Assembly: GCF_044335535.1 (NCBI RefSeq)
Contig: NZ_JBIQVZ010000002.1
Span: forward strand, 310,001 to 374,000
Length of the DNA: 64,000 nucleotides
Source: Mariniflexile sp044335535
GTDB taxonomy: Bacteria; Bacteroidota; Bacteroidia; Flavobacteriales; Flavobacteriaceae
Direction: 5' to 3'
The notes below the pieces were generated by a model, which was not told where the DNA came from, ran no database searches, and saw nothing but the letters and a program-made list of their open reading frames with translations. This document shows positions 1 to 8,857 of the stretch, piece after piece (within the stretch, counting starts at the first letter, position 1; the number at the start of each line of letters is the position of its first letter). Made by a program: the position numbers and the translations under genes.

Positions 1-249
1 ATATATTTAGAGTTAAGCTCTGAAAATAGTAGAAAATTAACCGTAAAGAATTAACTAAAAAACCAAGCAGAAAGCCATAAACAATCCAGTTAAAAAACAA
101 AAAACATATTGAATGTTATGCTATTACGGGAAACCCACAGCACAAAATTCAAAAAAACCTGTTTTTAACATTTTTTTAACATTTTAACACATGCTTCAGA
201 TTAGTCTTTATTTAAATTTGGGTAATTAATTAATTAAATCCCTTATAAA

Positions 250-396
250 ATGAAAACTAAAAAGTATTTAATCGCCATGGCGATTTTCGGAGGCATGTTG
301 TTTACTGTTTATACAGCTAACGCGTACAACTTAGATGGAGCAACAACAGCAAAAATCGAGAAAAACAGAATCAAAGTCGAAGGAGGGGGGCAATAA
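250..396 (+). CDS. small secreted peptide, 48 residues
   Basis: This frame runs from ATG at 250 to TAA at 394-396. The product starts MKTKKYLIAMAIFGG, a positively charged start and hydrophobic stretch typical of a signal peptide, with a likely cleavage site after TANA around residue 25. The mature part would be about 23 residues and ends in a Lys/Glu-rich stretch followed by GGGQ. A TAAATTTG at 213-220 could be a -7 promoter element, though I see no good -33 element. The last 62 bases overlap the next gene in another frame. Short secreted peptides with this start and a basic, Gly-rich tail are, from memory, common in Flavobacteriaceae; their function is unknown. Confidence 0.55.
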   Translation: MKTKKYLIAMAIFGGMLFTVYTANAYNLDGATTAKIEKNRIKVEGGGQ

Positions 397-880
397 AGGT
401 AATCTTGTTTTAGGAAGTATTACTGCTACTTTAATAGCAATTACACCTTACTTGTACAGTTTGTACGAAAGTGTTCCAGATATTAAAGTTTGGGACACTT
501 TTTTTGGCACATATACTAGTGTATACTATGAAAGTCTGTTAGTTTTGGCTTGGACTTTAACGGGCAAAATTATTCCATTGTTTTTAATCTTTATTTGGTT
601 TTTTACTTGTAGGCATTGGTGGTATCACTCTATACTTGTTCCTATTGCGATGTATATATACCAAATAATAATTGTTTTAAATGACGATTTAGCATTCGCA
701 GACGATAATCAAATATTTTATTTAATTCCCGTCATGGCAATTGTTATTCCTTCTATATATTTAATTAGAGCTCAAATTTTCAATAAAATTAATGATGCAG
801 ACAAATCTTTAGAGGAATTAGAAGATGAGTTCAAAATATCGCCAAAAAACTTCTGGCAAAAAATTAAACAGTATTTTTAA
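335..880 (+). CDS. conserved four-helix membrane protein of unknown function
   Basis: The 181-residue product has a polar Gln/Lys/Ser-rich start (residues 1-22) and four hydrophobic segments at about 24-43, 65-90, 97-115 and 127-146. An acidic cytoplasmic-looking tail follows (about 155-170) and ends with a basic KIKQY motif. No catalytic motif is visible. The only ATG upstream of the first helix is at 335, inside the small secreted-peptide gene, so the two genes overlap by 62 bases and may be translationally coupled. Its 3' end overlaps the end of the convergent TonB-dependent receptor gene by four bases. I do not recognise a named family, and no function is assigned. Confidence 0.7.
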   Translation: MEQQQQKSRKTESKSKEGGNKGNLVLGSITATLIAITPYLYSLYESVPDIKVWDTFFGTYTSVYYESLLVLAWTLTGKIIPLFLIFIWFFTCRHWWYHSILVPIAMYIYQIIIVLNDDLAFADDNQIFYLIPVMAIVIPSIYLIRAQIFNKINDADKSLEELEDEFKISPKNFWQKIKQYF

Positions 881-3309
881 TAGTTTTTGGCATTTAATCG
901 GTCGCGCTCTTCTAAATCAATTTGTTTTTGATTGTCTTTGAGATGGGAGTTTCCAAATTTATAATTAAATCCTAAAGTAAATAATCGGTTTTCCAATCTC
1001 GACATTAAAAAAATATCTTGGTTTGAATATTTGGTTGTTGTATTAAAATTTTGATTATTAAATACATCAATATAGCCAATGCTTATGGAAGCTTTGTTGG
1101 TCCATAATGTTTTTCTTAGGTTTAAATCAAGTCCATGTCTGCTACTAACATTTTTTGGACCATCCACAATTGGTGATATATATAAATAAGCCATATCTAA
1201 GGTTAAACTTTTATCTTTTAATAATGTAAAGTAATTCACCAAATTGCCATATAAAGACCATTTGTCTATTTTTGTCAGTTCGTTACCACTTTCTAATGCG
1301 AAAAACTGATTTTCATAATAAAAAATAGAAGCTAATACAGATATATTCCATCTATTAGCCAATCTTGTATAAGTTGTAAAGTCCAACCCATATGAAATAC
1401 TTGTATTAATATTTGTATTGACATATTTTAAAATATTTTCATCGTTATCTTGAAATGTTATTTCTAAAGTGGGATCATTTTCATACCTGTAATAAAGCTC
1501 AAAAGTATAATCTTTGTTAAACGTATAACCCAAAGTAAAAACGTCGTCTATTTGAGGCTTCAAATTGGGGTCTCCGGTTAAATAGCTATTATCATTAAAA
1601 AAATATTTAAAAGGATTTAACTCACTATATCTTGGGCGGTAAATCCGTTTGTTGTAATTAAAATAAATATTATTATGCTCATTTAATCTATGCAATAGAT
1701 AGAATGACGGAAAAAGCTTTACATAATCTTTATGGTTTATGATCTTGGTAGATACGGAATTTCCTGTAATATCTGTGTATTCAATACGAACGCCCGATTT
1801 TAAACTCCAATTTCCCCAATCTTTTGAGTAACTGCTGTAAGCCGCATAATTAACTTCTTCATACAGGAAGGTATCGGAATTCTGCAAATCCACTACTTTT
1901 TCACCATTTTCAAAAATATATTGGGTTAAGATACTTTCAGAATCTATATTGGAAATCTTGGCGCCAGCTTCAAATTGAGCTGAGTTATTAATGGGTAGCT
2001 CATAATCTAATTGTCCTGTATATAATTTTATTTTTTGACTGGAAAATGTTTGAAAGTTATTGTTTCTAAACGCCACAGGGTCATTTGGTAAAAAATAACC
2101 TGTTTTCACATCCTGAAAACTCGAAAAATCATAATTGGTGTGGTGCATACTAACTACTAGTTTTTCACCCTCTTTCTTGAATTTATGAACATAATCTACC
2201 GTAAAAGCCAAATTGATAGTTTCGTCCACCAATCTGTTTATGGTGTTAAAAGTGGAGTCTAAAACATGGCTTGCATTATAAACTTCTGTCAAAGAATTTA
2301 CAAATGTCTTTGTATGTTCTCTTGGAGCCAGCAATAGCATTGTTGAGAACCCTAAGCTATTGTTATCATTAAATTCATAATCAATAGTAGTATTTATATT
2401 GTGATTGGATGTTTCCCGCGTTCTTTTAAAATCGGTTTCCCAACGGGATGTGTTTTGGTCGTTTTCTATAAAGTTAATAAACTCACTATTATGTCTATAA
2501 TCCTTTCGTGGGCTATTACTATAATTTATATAGGTATTTAGTTTTTCTGTTTTAAAAAAATGACTGGTGCCAAAGGCGTATTTGGGATATTCGCTACCCT
2601 GTTTGTAATTCCCAAAAACACTACCATTATAACCTGCTATAATATTTTTACTGGTTATTATATTCAGTACCGCCCCTCCTTCAGCCTCATACTTTGCAGG
2701 TGGGTTTGTAATGACTTCAATAGATTTTATATTATTGGCTGATGTGCCTTCTAAAAGTTGTTGTACTTCATTGGGTGATAGATGCACTTTTCTGTCGTTT
2801 ATGTATATGACTGGTGTAGATTGTTTTATAGTAATAGTCCCATCATGCACTAAGACACCTGGGGTATGCTTTAAAACATCCAATACGTTATTATTGGAAA
2901 GTGTTGAATTCTCGACGTTAAAAACCAATCGATCTACCATCCGTTTAACGGTTGGTCTTTTGGCGACCACCGTAACACCATCCAGCGTCTGGATTTTTTC
3001 CTTAAGAATGATAACACCTAAATCCAGGGTTTTATCAATATTGAACGTGCTTTTACTTTCCTCAAAACCTAAATAACTTATTACTATAGTGTAATTATTA
3101 AGCTTTAAATTTTTAAATTGAAAAACACCCTCTTCATTGGTTGTTGTACCTTCAATAAAAGTGACATTATCTGCGCTATATAAAACAACATTCGAAAACG
3201 GAACAGGTAAATTGCTTTCATCTACAACACGACCTGTTAAAATAAAACCTTGAGTAAAGACTAATAAAGGCGAGAGATATAGGAAACAGGTGAATAAACT
3301 TTTAGGCAT
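877..3309 (-). CDS. TonB-dependent outer-membrane receptor family protein
   Basis: This 810-residue protein has a signal peptide (1-19), a CarboxypepD_reg-like beta-sandwich (about 22-105), a plug-like domain (about 108-225, with NPPAKYEAEGG) and a long C-terminal beta-barrel rich in aromatic residues. The order matches the Bacteroidota 'outer membrane beta-barrel, family 3' TonB-dependent receptors, which sit in the outer membrane and are mostly uncharacterised in substrate. No SusD partner, sigma/anti-sigma pair or siderophore genes lie beside it, so the substrate cannot be guessed. A candidate promoter lies at 3327-3352. The gene is a single unit, convergent with the upstream membrane-protein gene. 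Confidence 0.85.
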   Translation of the reverse strand: MPKSLFTCFLYLSPLLVFTQGFILTGRVVDESNLPVPFSNVVLYSADNVTFIEGTTTNEEGVFQFKNLKLNNYTIVISYLGFEESKSTFNIDKTLDLGVIILKEKIQTLDGVTVVAKRPTVKRMVDRLVFNVENSTLSNNNVLDVLKHTPGVLVHDGTITIKQSTPVIYINDRKVHLSPNEVQQLLEGTSANNIKSIEVITNPPAKYEAEGGAVLNIITSKNIIAGYNGSVFGNYKQGSEYPKYAFGTSHFFKTEKLNTYINYSNSPRKDYRHNSEFINFIENDQNTSRWETDFKRTRETSNHNINTTIDYEFNDNNSLGFSTMLLLAPREHTKTFVNSLTEVYNASHVLDSTFNTINRLVDETINLAFTVDYVHKFKKEGEKLVVSMHHTNYDFSSFQDVKTGYFLPNDPVAFRNNNFQTFSSQKIKLYTGQLDYELPINNSAQFEAGAKISNIDSESILTQYIFENGEKVVDLQNSDTFLYEEVNYAAYSSYSKDWGNWSLKSGVRIEYTDITGNSVSTKIINHKDYVKLFPSFYLLHRLNEHNNIYFNYNKRIYRPRYSELNPFKYFFNDNSYLTGDPNLKPQIDDVFTLGYTFNKDYTFELYYRYENDPTLEITFQDNDENILKYVNTNINTSISYGLDFTTYTRLANRWNISVLASIFYYENQFFALESGNELTKIDKWSLYGNLVNYFTLLKDKSLTLDMAYLYISPIVDGPKNVSSRHGLDLNLRKTLWTNKASISIGYIDVFNNQNFNTTTKYSNQDIFLMSRLENRLFTLGFNYKFGNSHLKDNQKQIDLEERDRLNAKNY

Positions 3310-3326
3310 ATATTTGTATCTGTTTG

Positions 3327-3352
3327 CAAAGGTATAAATTTATACTAATCAA
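3327..3352 (-). promoter_or_regulatory. candidate Bacteroidota-type promoter of the TonB receptor gene
   Basis: On the minus strand TACCTTTG (3334-3327) matches the TAnnTTTG -7 consensus. A TTG at 3352-3350 lies 15 bases upstream, slightly short of the usual 17-23. The start codon is 17 bases downstream, giving a short leader. Confidence 0.45.
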
Positions 3353-3399
3353 CAGTAAATCCCGTTAGTTTTTAAGCTTTTTCGTTTAAATACAACAAT

Positions 3400-3606
3400 T
3401 TAATCTAAATAATTCCCCGAAAGGCTCTGCCTCGGGGTGTCCAATTCACCTCTCCTTTGGAGGAGAGGTCAGAACTGCCTTTTCGGGCAGTTCTGGGTGA
3501 GGTAAAATACAAAATTTCGGTTTTTGACCCTGAGGTCAAAATGAAACAGGCGAAATACCTCTATGCTCTGCCGAGGATAGTCTGTTTCAAGAAATTTTTT
3601 ATTTAA
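3400..3606. repeat. dispersed palindromic repeat A, copy 1 (inverted)
   Basis: About 200 bases in the divergent gap between the TonB receptor and alanine dehydrogenase genes. It contains a row of hairpins: CCCCGA/TCGGGG around 3417-3437, CCTCTCC/GGAGAGG at 3449-3468, AGAACTGCC/GGCAGTTCT near 3471-3494 and TTTGACC/GGTCAAA near 3522-3539. Its reverse complement matches copies at 10501-10733, 25540-25750 and 46283-46480. The rest of this 401-base gap holds only the receptor promoter and the A/T-rich leader of the next gene. Confidence 0.85.
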
Positions 3607-3710
3607 ATACATAAATAATCGTCTTATAAAGTCTAAAATAATTATTTTTGAATTGTGTCAATGCAATAAAAAATTTATTTGTAATTTGATTATTTTTAAA
3701 CTAAATAACC

Positions 3711-4910
3711 ATGGCAAAACAATTGTCTCCTTTTACGAAACAACAACTCTTACCACAAGAAGAAACCCTTGAGATATTTAAACGTAAGGGAGAATTATTT
3801 ATAGGAATTCCAAAAGAAACGGCTTTTCAGGAAAAACGTGTTTGTTTAACCCCAGATGCTGTTTATGCCATTGTTAATAATGGGCATAGAGTGTTATTGG
3901 AATCTGGTGCTGGCGATGGGGCTAACTTTAGCGATAAGGACTATAGTGAGGCTGGTGCCGAAATCACCAACGACACCGCAAAGGTTTTTGCTTGTCCTAT
4001 GATACTTAAAGTAGAACCGCCAAGTCTAGAGCAAATAAAACTTATCAATCCGCAAACCATTTTAATTTCTGCACTTCAGATTAAAACCCAATCAAAAAAC
4101 TATTTTGAAGCTTTAGCTTCTAAACGTATTACAGCTATGGCGTTTGAGTTTATTAGAGATTCAGATGGCACCTATCCTGCTGTAAAATCTTTAAGCGAAA
4201 TTGCTGGTACGGCATCGGTGCTCATTGCCGCCGAATTATTATCAGACACCAAAGGAGGCAATGGCTTAATGTTTGGAAACATTAGTGGCGTACCACCATT
4301 GGAAGTGGTTATTTTAGGCGCAGGAACCGTTGGTGAGTTTGCATCAAGAAGCGCTATTGGTTTGGGTGCCAATGTAAAAATATTCGATAATTCCATTACC
4401 AAATTAAGACGGATTCAAACCCATCTTGGAAGACCGCTCTTTACTTCCACCACGCAACCAAAAAACTTAACTAAAGCTTTAAAACGCTGCGATGTGGTTA
4501 TAGGTGCCGTAAGAGGAAATAACAGATCGCCTATTGTCGTTTCTGAAGCCATGGTGCAATCTATGAAAAAAGGAGCTATTATAATCGATGTGAGTATCGA
4601 TACCGGTGGCTGTTTTGAAACCAGTGAGGTAACAACCCATAAACAGCCAACCTTTGAAAAACATGGTGTGATTCATTATTGTGTGCCAAACATTCCTGCC
4701 AGATATTCGCGTACAGCCTCAGTATCAATCAGTAATATTTTTACACCTTACCTATTAAAGATTGCTGAAGACGGTGGTTTGGAAAATTCCCTTCGATTTG
4801 ATAGAGGTTTAAAAAATGGGTTGTATTTTTACCACGGAATTTTAACTAGTAAATCTGTTGGTGAATGGTTTGGTTTAAATTACAGCGATATTAATTTGAT
4901 TATTTTTTAA
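3711..4910 (+). CDS. ald: alanine dehydrogenase (AlaDH/PNT family)
   Basis: The 399-residue protein is predicted to interconvert L-alanine and pyruvate plus ammonia with NAD. It has the family GIPKE motif (32-36), a Rossmann nucleotide-binding loop GAGTVG (203-208) and the conserved block IDTGGCFE (296-303), whose Asp is the expected catalytic acid. One oddity is that the region where classical enzymes carry a catalytic His (in a YLHLA-like motif) reads ISALQIKTQ, so Gln appears near residue 123. This may be normal for the longer flavobacterial branch but makes exact substrate use less certain. The start at 3711 fits, because the 30-residue lead before GIPKE is typical of this branch. Monocistronic. 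Confidence 0.85.
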   Translation: MAKQLSPFTKQQLLPQEETLEIFKRKGELFIGIPKETAFQEKRVCLTPDAVYAIVNNGHRVLLESGAGDGANFSDKDYSEAGAEITNDTAKVFACPMILKVEPPSLEQIKLINPQTILISALQIKTQSKNYFEALASKRITAMAFEFIRDSDGTYPAVKSLSEIAGTASVLIAAELLSDTKGGNGLMFGNISGVPPLEVVILGAGTVGEFASRSAIGLGANVKIFDNSITKLRRIQTHLGRPLFTSTTQPKNLTKALKRCDVVIGAVRGNNRSPIVVSEAMVQSMKKGAIIIDVSIDTGGCFETSEVTTHKQPTFEKHGVIHYCVPNIPARYSRTASVSISNIFTPYLLKIAEDGGLENSLRFDRGLKNGLYFYHGILTSKSVGEWFGLNYSDINLIIF

Positions 4911-4972
4911 ACAAATCATCCCAAAGACTTCTATTATTTTTCAGTACATAACAAAATCAAAATATATTCAAA

Positions 4973-5018
4973 TGTCAGCCTGAGCCTTTCGGCTGTGCCA
5001 AGATAAACTAAAGTCGGA
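4973..5018. repeat. dispersed repeat B (TGTCAGnCTGAGC type), extended form
   Basis: TGTCAGCCTGAGCC begins a short intergenic repeat also found at 6180, 9985 and 11737. This copy runs on into AAGATAAACTAAAGTCG, which recurs at 18900-18916. Such repeats are typical between genes in Flavobacteriia. The rest of the 4911-5157 gap shows nothing else. Confidence 0.75.
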
Positions 5019-5157
5019 TACATTGGAAAGATTGTTTTTATTTTGTCATGAACTTAAATTATTTTAAATGAAGCATCCATGCTAAGAACACCTTTCAAAC
5101 ACAGGATCATGATTATGGGTGTACCATCTGACCATTAAAAAAAGTAACATAAGATAG

Positions 5158-5532
5158 ATGAAATTAATTCAGCGTATTGGCTATTATCTAGGAGGTTTTT
5201 CACTAGGTTTAATCATATTAGCATTCTTTTTAAACGGTAAAAAAACATCGTGTAGCTACGGACCCGATGCACGCGTATTAAAAAATATTCGGTTAAAAAA
5301 AATTGAGTATTTGGACAATACGCAATCTCAATTGTATAACAATAACTTAGATTCTGTTGCAGTGAATTATGTGTTAAGAAAAGGAAACATTAACTTTTCC
5401 GAAAGCAATGCTAGACAGAAACCCTGTGGTATTTATATAGTGGAAGGTGATTATAAAGAAAAGGACATAATATTAACCGTTGAAAACTGCGATAGCATTG
5501 CCACCATAACAAATTTAAGAATAGCCAATTAA
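5158..5532 (+). CDS. DUF4258-like membrane-anchored protein
   Basis: The 124-residue product has one N-terminal membrane helix (about 8-26) and a small soluble domain beyond it, with a conserved-looking SCxYGPxAR block just after the helix (31-39). It resembles the flavobacterial proteins annotated as DUF4258 that sit before sugar transferase genes. Its stop codon overlaps the next start by one base (TAATG), so it is translationally coupled to the sugar transferase, suggesting a role in surface-polysaccharide assembly or its control. No catalytic motif is apparent; the role is inferred from context only. Confidence 0.65.
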   Translation: MKLIQRIGYYLGGFSLGLIILAFFLNGKKTSCSYGPDARVLKNIRLKKIEYLDNTQSQLYNNNLDSVAVNYVLRKGNINFSESNARQKPCGIYIVEGDYKEKDIILTVENCDSIATITNLRIAN

Positions 5533-6128
5533 TGATAGCTAAACGTTGTTTTGATGTGATATGCGCTATTATTGGTTTAATGATACTGGCTCCTTTTTTA
5601 TTACTCATTTCCATACTTATTAAATTAGATTCCAAAGGTCCTATTCTATTTATACAAGGACGCGTTGGAAAAAACAATACAGACTTTAATATTTATAAGT
5701 TTCGAACCATGCGTATGCAATCGGAAACCAAAGGATTGCTGACTTTAGGAAACCGCGATTCCAGAATCACCAAAATAGGCTATGTGTTGCGCCGCTATAA
5801 AATTGACGAATTCCCACAGCTCATAAATATTCTAAAAGGAGACATGAGTTTTGTAGGACCCCGACCAGAACTTCGCTATTATGTGAATTTTTACAATGAA
5901 GACGATATGGAAATTTTTGCGGTTCGTCCAGGTATAACGGGACTTGCCTCATTAAAATACAGAAACGAGGTAGAACTTTTAAAAGCTGCCGAAAACCCTG
6001 AAGAGTTCTTTATAAATACCATCATTCCAGATAAATTAAAATTCAATAAAGAGTATATCAAAAAAAGAAACTTCTTCTTCGATTTAAAACTCATCTTCAT
6101 AACCATCATCAAAGTGGTGGCAAAATAG
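5532..6128 (+). CDS. undecaprenyl-phosphate sugar phosphotransferase (bacterial sugar transferase)
   Basis: This 198-residue protein belongs to the WcaJ/PglC-like family that starts polysaccharide synthesis by moving a sugar-1-phosphate from a UDP-sugar to the lipid carrier at the inner membrane. Visible motifs are KRCFDV at 4-9, a re-entrant or membrane helix at about 10-31, the GPILFIQGRVGK and YKFRTMRM blocks (about 36-62), DEFPQLINILKGDMSFVGPR (about 97-116) and RPGITGLA (about 136-143). Length is that of the minimal PglC-type catalytic unit without extra N-terminal helices. It is coupled to the DUF4258-like gene; a CapD-like gene follows 216 bases later. The sugar used cannot be told from sequence. 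Confidence 0.9.
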   Translation: MIAKRCFDVICAIIGLMILAPFLLLISILIKLDSKGPILFIQGRVGKNNTDFNIYKFRTMRMQSETKGLLTLGNRDSRITKIGYVLRRYKIDEFPQLINILKGDMSFVGPRPELRYYVNFYNEDDMEIFAVRPGITGLASLKYRNEVELLKAAENPEEFFINTIIPDKLKFNKEYIKKRNFFFDLKLIFITIIKVVAK

Positions 6129-6179
6129 CCATTAGTCATTAGACAATAGACAATAGTAAATAGCCAATAACAACCCCAA

Positions 6180-6204
6180 TGTCAGTCTGAGCCTGTCGAA
6201 GACC
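6180..6204. repeat. dispersed repeat B copy
   Basis: TGTCAGTCTGAGCCTGTCGA in the gap between the sugar transferase and CapD-like genes; the same element is at 4973, 9985 and 11737. Confidence 0.75.
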
Positions 6205-6344
6205 TAAGCATACGACAGCTAATTGTTAATGGAGAACAACAAATCCACGAATCAACAAATTTCCACTTGTATAAACGCTTTATTATTCCTACTTTAGAAC
6301 AGTGCTTTAGTCCGTGCAGCAACACGTAACCCAATGCAAAACAC

Positions 6345-7415
6345 ATGACCCAAGATACCTATAACCATATAAAACAGTTAATAGAGGATTCCGGGATCAT
6401 TCATTCAAACGGAAGCTCTAAGAAAGTATTTCAAAGTTTTGATTTTTCTGAAGAAACCATTTTAATTACTGGAGCTGCGGGATCAATTGGTAGCGGACTT
6501 GCTGAACATATTTTAGCATGTGATTACAAAAAACTGATTCTTATTGATATTGCAGAATCTGCACTTTATAACTTAATCAAAGCATTTGAAAATGAAGATT
6601 TAACAAAGATTGAGTGTTTGCCTTTAAGCATAAATGATGTTGAGTCCGTTGAATTTCTTTTCGAAACCTATAAGCCTACACTCATTTTTCATGCAGCTGC
6701 TTATAAGCATGTACCTTTAATGGAAGCGCATCCGTATGAAGCTGTTAAAACAAATCTTTTTGCTACTAAGTTACTGGCAGATTTAGCTATTAAATATCAT
6801 GCTAAAAAATTCATCTTTATATCTACCGATAAAGCCGTAAACCCAATCAGTGTCATGGGGATTACCAAATACATTGCGGAGAATTATATCATGCAGCATG
6901 CTCAAAAAAGCGACACACAATTTATAATTACACGCTTTGGAAATATTATTGGGTCTAACGGATCGGTGCTACCGGTTTTTAAAAAACAAATAGATCATGG
7001 TTTGCCCTTGACAATAACCAGTAAAACCATAGCCCGCTATTTTATAGACAAACATAAAGCCTGCCATCTAATTTTAAAAATAGCCACTTTTAATAAATCC
7101 GAAGGCAGTGTGTTTACTTTTAATATGGGCAAACCTATCAAATTAATTGATTTGGCCAATTGCTTTATTGACCTATACGCAAGTAAGCATGAAAAAATAG
7201 CCATTAAAATAACAGGATTACGCCCTGGCGAAAAGCATACCGAAGACCTGATTTCTAAAAATGAAACCTTAGTAGCTACTGACCATAAAGACATTTTATT
7301 GGTAAAACAGAATAAAGAAATCCCATTTAAAAACACCAATTGGGATAGCTTACTAAATATAACCCCTTACCTATCCCCACAAGAAATAAAGCAATTGCTA
7401 TTAAGCTATATATAA
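6345..7415 (+). CDS. CapD/FlaA1-like nucleotide-sugar 4,6-dehydratase, soluble short form
   Basis: The 356-residue protein carries the polysaccharide-biosynthesis SDR fold: the NAD-binding loop GAAGSIG (43-49), HAAAYKHVPLME (116-127), STDKAVNP (160-167) and a MxxxK catalytic pair (M171, K175) in place of the classical YxxxK, as in FlaA1/PglF/CapD dehydratases. The large N-terminal membrane domain of CapD/PglF proteins is missing, so this is a soluble form of the kind that dehydrates UDP-GlcNAc-type sugars. Together with the upstream sugar transferase it would supply and load a deoxy-amino sugar for a surface glycan. The exact product is inferred. There is no glycosyltransferase or flippase nearby, so the rest of the pathway lies elsewhere. 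Confidence 0.85.
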   Translation: MTQDTYNHIKQLIEDSGIIHSNGSSKKVFQSFDFSEETILITGAAGSIGSGLAEHILACDYKKLILIDIAESALYNLIKAFENEDLTKIECLPLSINDVESVEFLFETYKPTLIFHAAAYKHVPLMEAHPYEAVKTNLFATKLLADLAIKYHAKKFIFISTDKAVNPISVMGITKYIAENYIMQHAQKSDTQFIITRFGNIIGSNGSVLPVFKKQIDHGLPLTITSKTIARYFIDKHKACHLILKIATFNKSEGSVFTFNMGKPIKLIDLANCFIDLYASKHEKIAIKITGLRPGEKHTEDLISKNETLVATDHKDILLVKQNKEIPFKNTNWDSLLNITPYLSPQEIKQLLLSYI

Positions 7416-7583
7416 TTGAGGACTGTTCGAGGAGCACACAGCGTATCGGTAATCAAAAATCCAAGGCTAAAGGTTCATTATAGATTAAAAAACTAAAGAA
7501 CAACTTAACAACCAATCTAAAAATCCAAAAATCTAAGCAGTCTAAAAAGTCCAACTACCAACTCCCCTTTCACGCTTCGCGCT

Positions 7584-8762
7584 TCACGAAATCCCACGTC
7601 GCTTCTTCTCTTTAGCTAAAAGTGCTAATTCCCTACCTGTTTGCCCAGCTACTGATGTGTTTTCCTCCGCACGACGTATTAAATAGGGCATCACGTTTTT
7701 TACGGGACCAAACGGCACATACTTAGCCACATTATATCCTTTATCTGCCAGATTAAAGCTGATGTGATCGCTCATACCATACAGCTGTCCAAACCAAACC
7801 CTAGGGTCATTATTCTTAATGCCCTTTTCAGCCATCAAATCCATAAGCAAATAGGAACTGACCTCATTATGCGTTCCTGCGAATAAAGACATATAGTTTA
7901 AATGATCCAACATATAGTTTAAACCAGCATTAAAATTCTCGTCTGTAGCAGCTTTGCTTTTGCAAATTGGAGATTCATAACCCATTTCTTCAGCCCGCTC
8001 GTTTTCTTTTTCCATGTAGGCGCCACGTACTAATTTATATCCAAGATAATAATGACCTTTCTTCGCTTTTTCATGCTCACTCCTTAAAAATGCCAACCTA
8101 TCGTGCCTGTACATTTGTAAAGTGTTAAAAACAATCGGCTTTTCTGTATTGTACTTTTCCATCATTTGGGTTACCAATGCATCGGCTGCATCTTGTATCC
8201 AACTTTCTTCTGCATCAATTAATACGGCGACATTGTTGGCTTTTGCTTTTTTGCAAACCACATCAAACCGCGCTACCACCTTATGCCATTCCTCCTGTTC
8301 TTTGTCTGTTAAGGGAGCTCCTTTACTTATTTTTTCATATAAATAAAAGCGGCCAAAACCCGATGGCTTAAAAACCGCTATGGGAATGGCTTTAATTTCT
8401 TTACAGAACTCAATAATTTTAAGGGTAACATCCCGGGCATAATCAAACTCCTTTTCACTTTCTTTTGCTTCAACCGAAAAGTCCAATACAGAGCTCACGC
8501 CTTTTTCATACATTTTATTGATAACTGGCAAGCAATCTTCTTCATTGACGCCCCCGCAAAAATGATCAAATACCGTCGAACGAAGCAATCCCTCAATAGG
8601 TAAATGCACTTTTAAGGCAAAATTTGTAACTGCTGTACCTATTCGAACCAAAGGCTCTATTGAAATCATTTTGAACAAAAAATAGGCGCGTTCTAATTCA
8701 GAATCACTTTTTAAAGCAAAAGCAATTTCGGTATTATCAAAAATAGGGGGACTTTTTTGCAT
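7584..8762 (-). CDS. proline dehydrogenase
   Basis: A stand-alone FAD-dependent proline dehydrogenase (392 residues from the chosen start) that oxidises proline to pyrroline-5-carboxylate. Diagnostic blocks are KLVRGAYMEKE (about 243-253) and RRAEENTSVAG near the C-terminus (about 363-373), which carry the substrate-binding Arg pair and the family RRxxEN signature. A longer reading from 8783 would need a TTG start and would begin inside a promoter-like TATATTTG. The ATG at 8762, giving MQKSPPIFDNTE, is therefore preferred. The gene is divergent from aroB, an order I recall from other flavobacteria. No P5C dehydrogenase lies next to it. Confidence 0.9.
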   Translation of the reverse strand: MQKSPPIFDNTEIAFALKSDSELERAYFLFKMISIEPLVRIGTAVTNFALKVHLPIEGLLRSTVFDHFCGGVNEEDCLPVINKMYEKGVSSVLDFSVEAKESEKEFDYARDVTLKIIEFCKEIKAIPIAVFKPSGFGRFYLYEKISKGAPLTDKEQEEWHKVVARFDVVCKKAKANNVAVLIDAEESWIQDAADALVTQMMEKYNTEKPIVFNTLQMYRHDRLAFLRSEHEKAKKGHYYLGYKLVRGAYMEKENERAEEMGYESPICKSKAATDENFNAGLNYMLDHLNYMSLFAGTHNEVSSYLLMDLMAEKGIKNNDPRVWFGQLYGMSDHISFNLADKGYNVAKYVPFGPVKNVMPYLIRRAEENTSVAGQTGRELALLAKEKKRRGIS

Positions 8763-8780
8763 TATATTCAAAATTTGCTG

Positions 8781-8788
8781 CAAATATA
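8781..8788 (-). promoter_or_regulatory. candidate -7 promoter element of proline dehydrogenase
   Basis: The minus strand reads TATATTTG, a perfect TAnnTTTG, 18 bases before the ATG at 8762. A convincing -33 TTTG is not visible. It argues against a TTG start at 8783. Confidence 0.4.
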
Positions 8789-8857
8789 ATCAACCACAAG
8801 TTATTATTTTATATAAAATCTCCTTAATTTCGTGGTTTCAAAAAAAATAACTATTTC

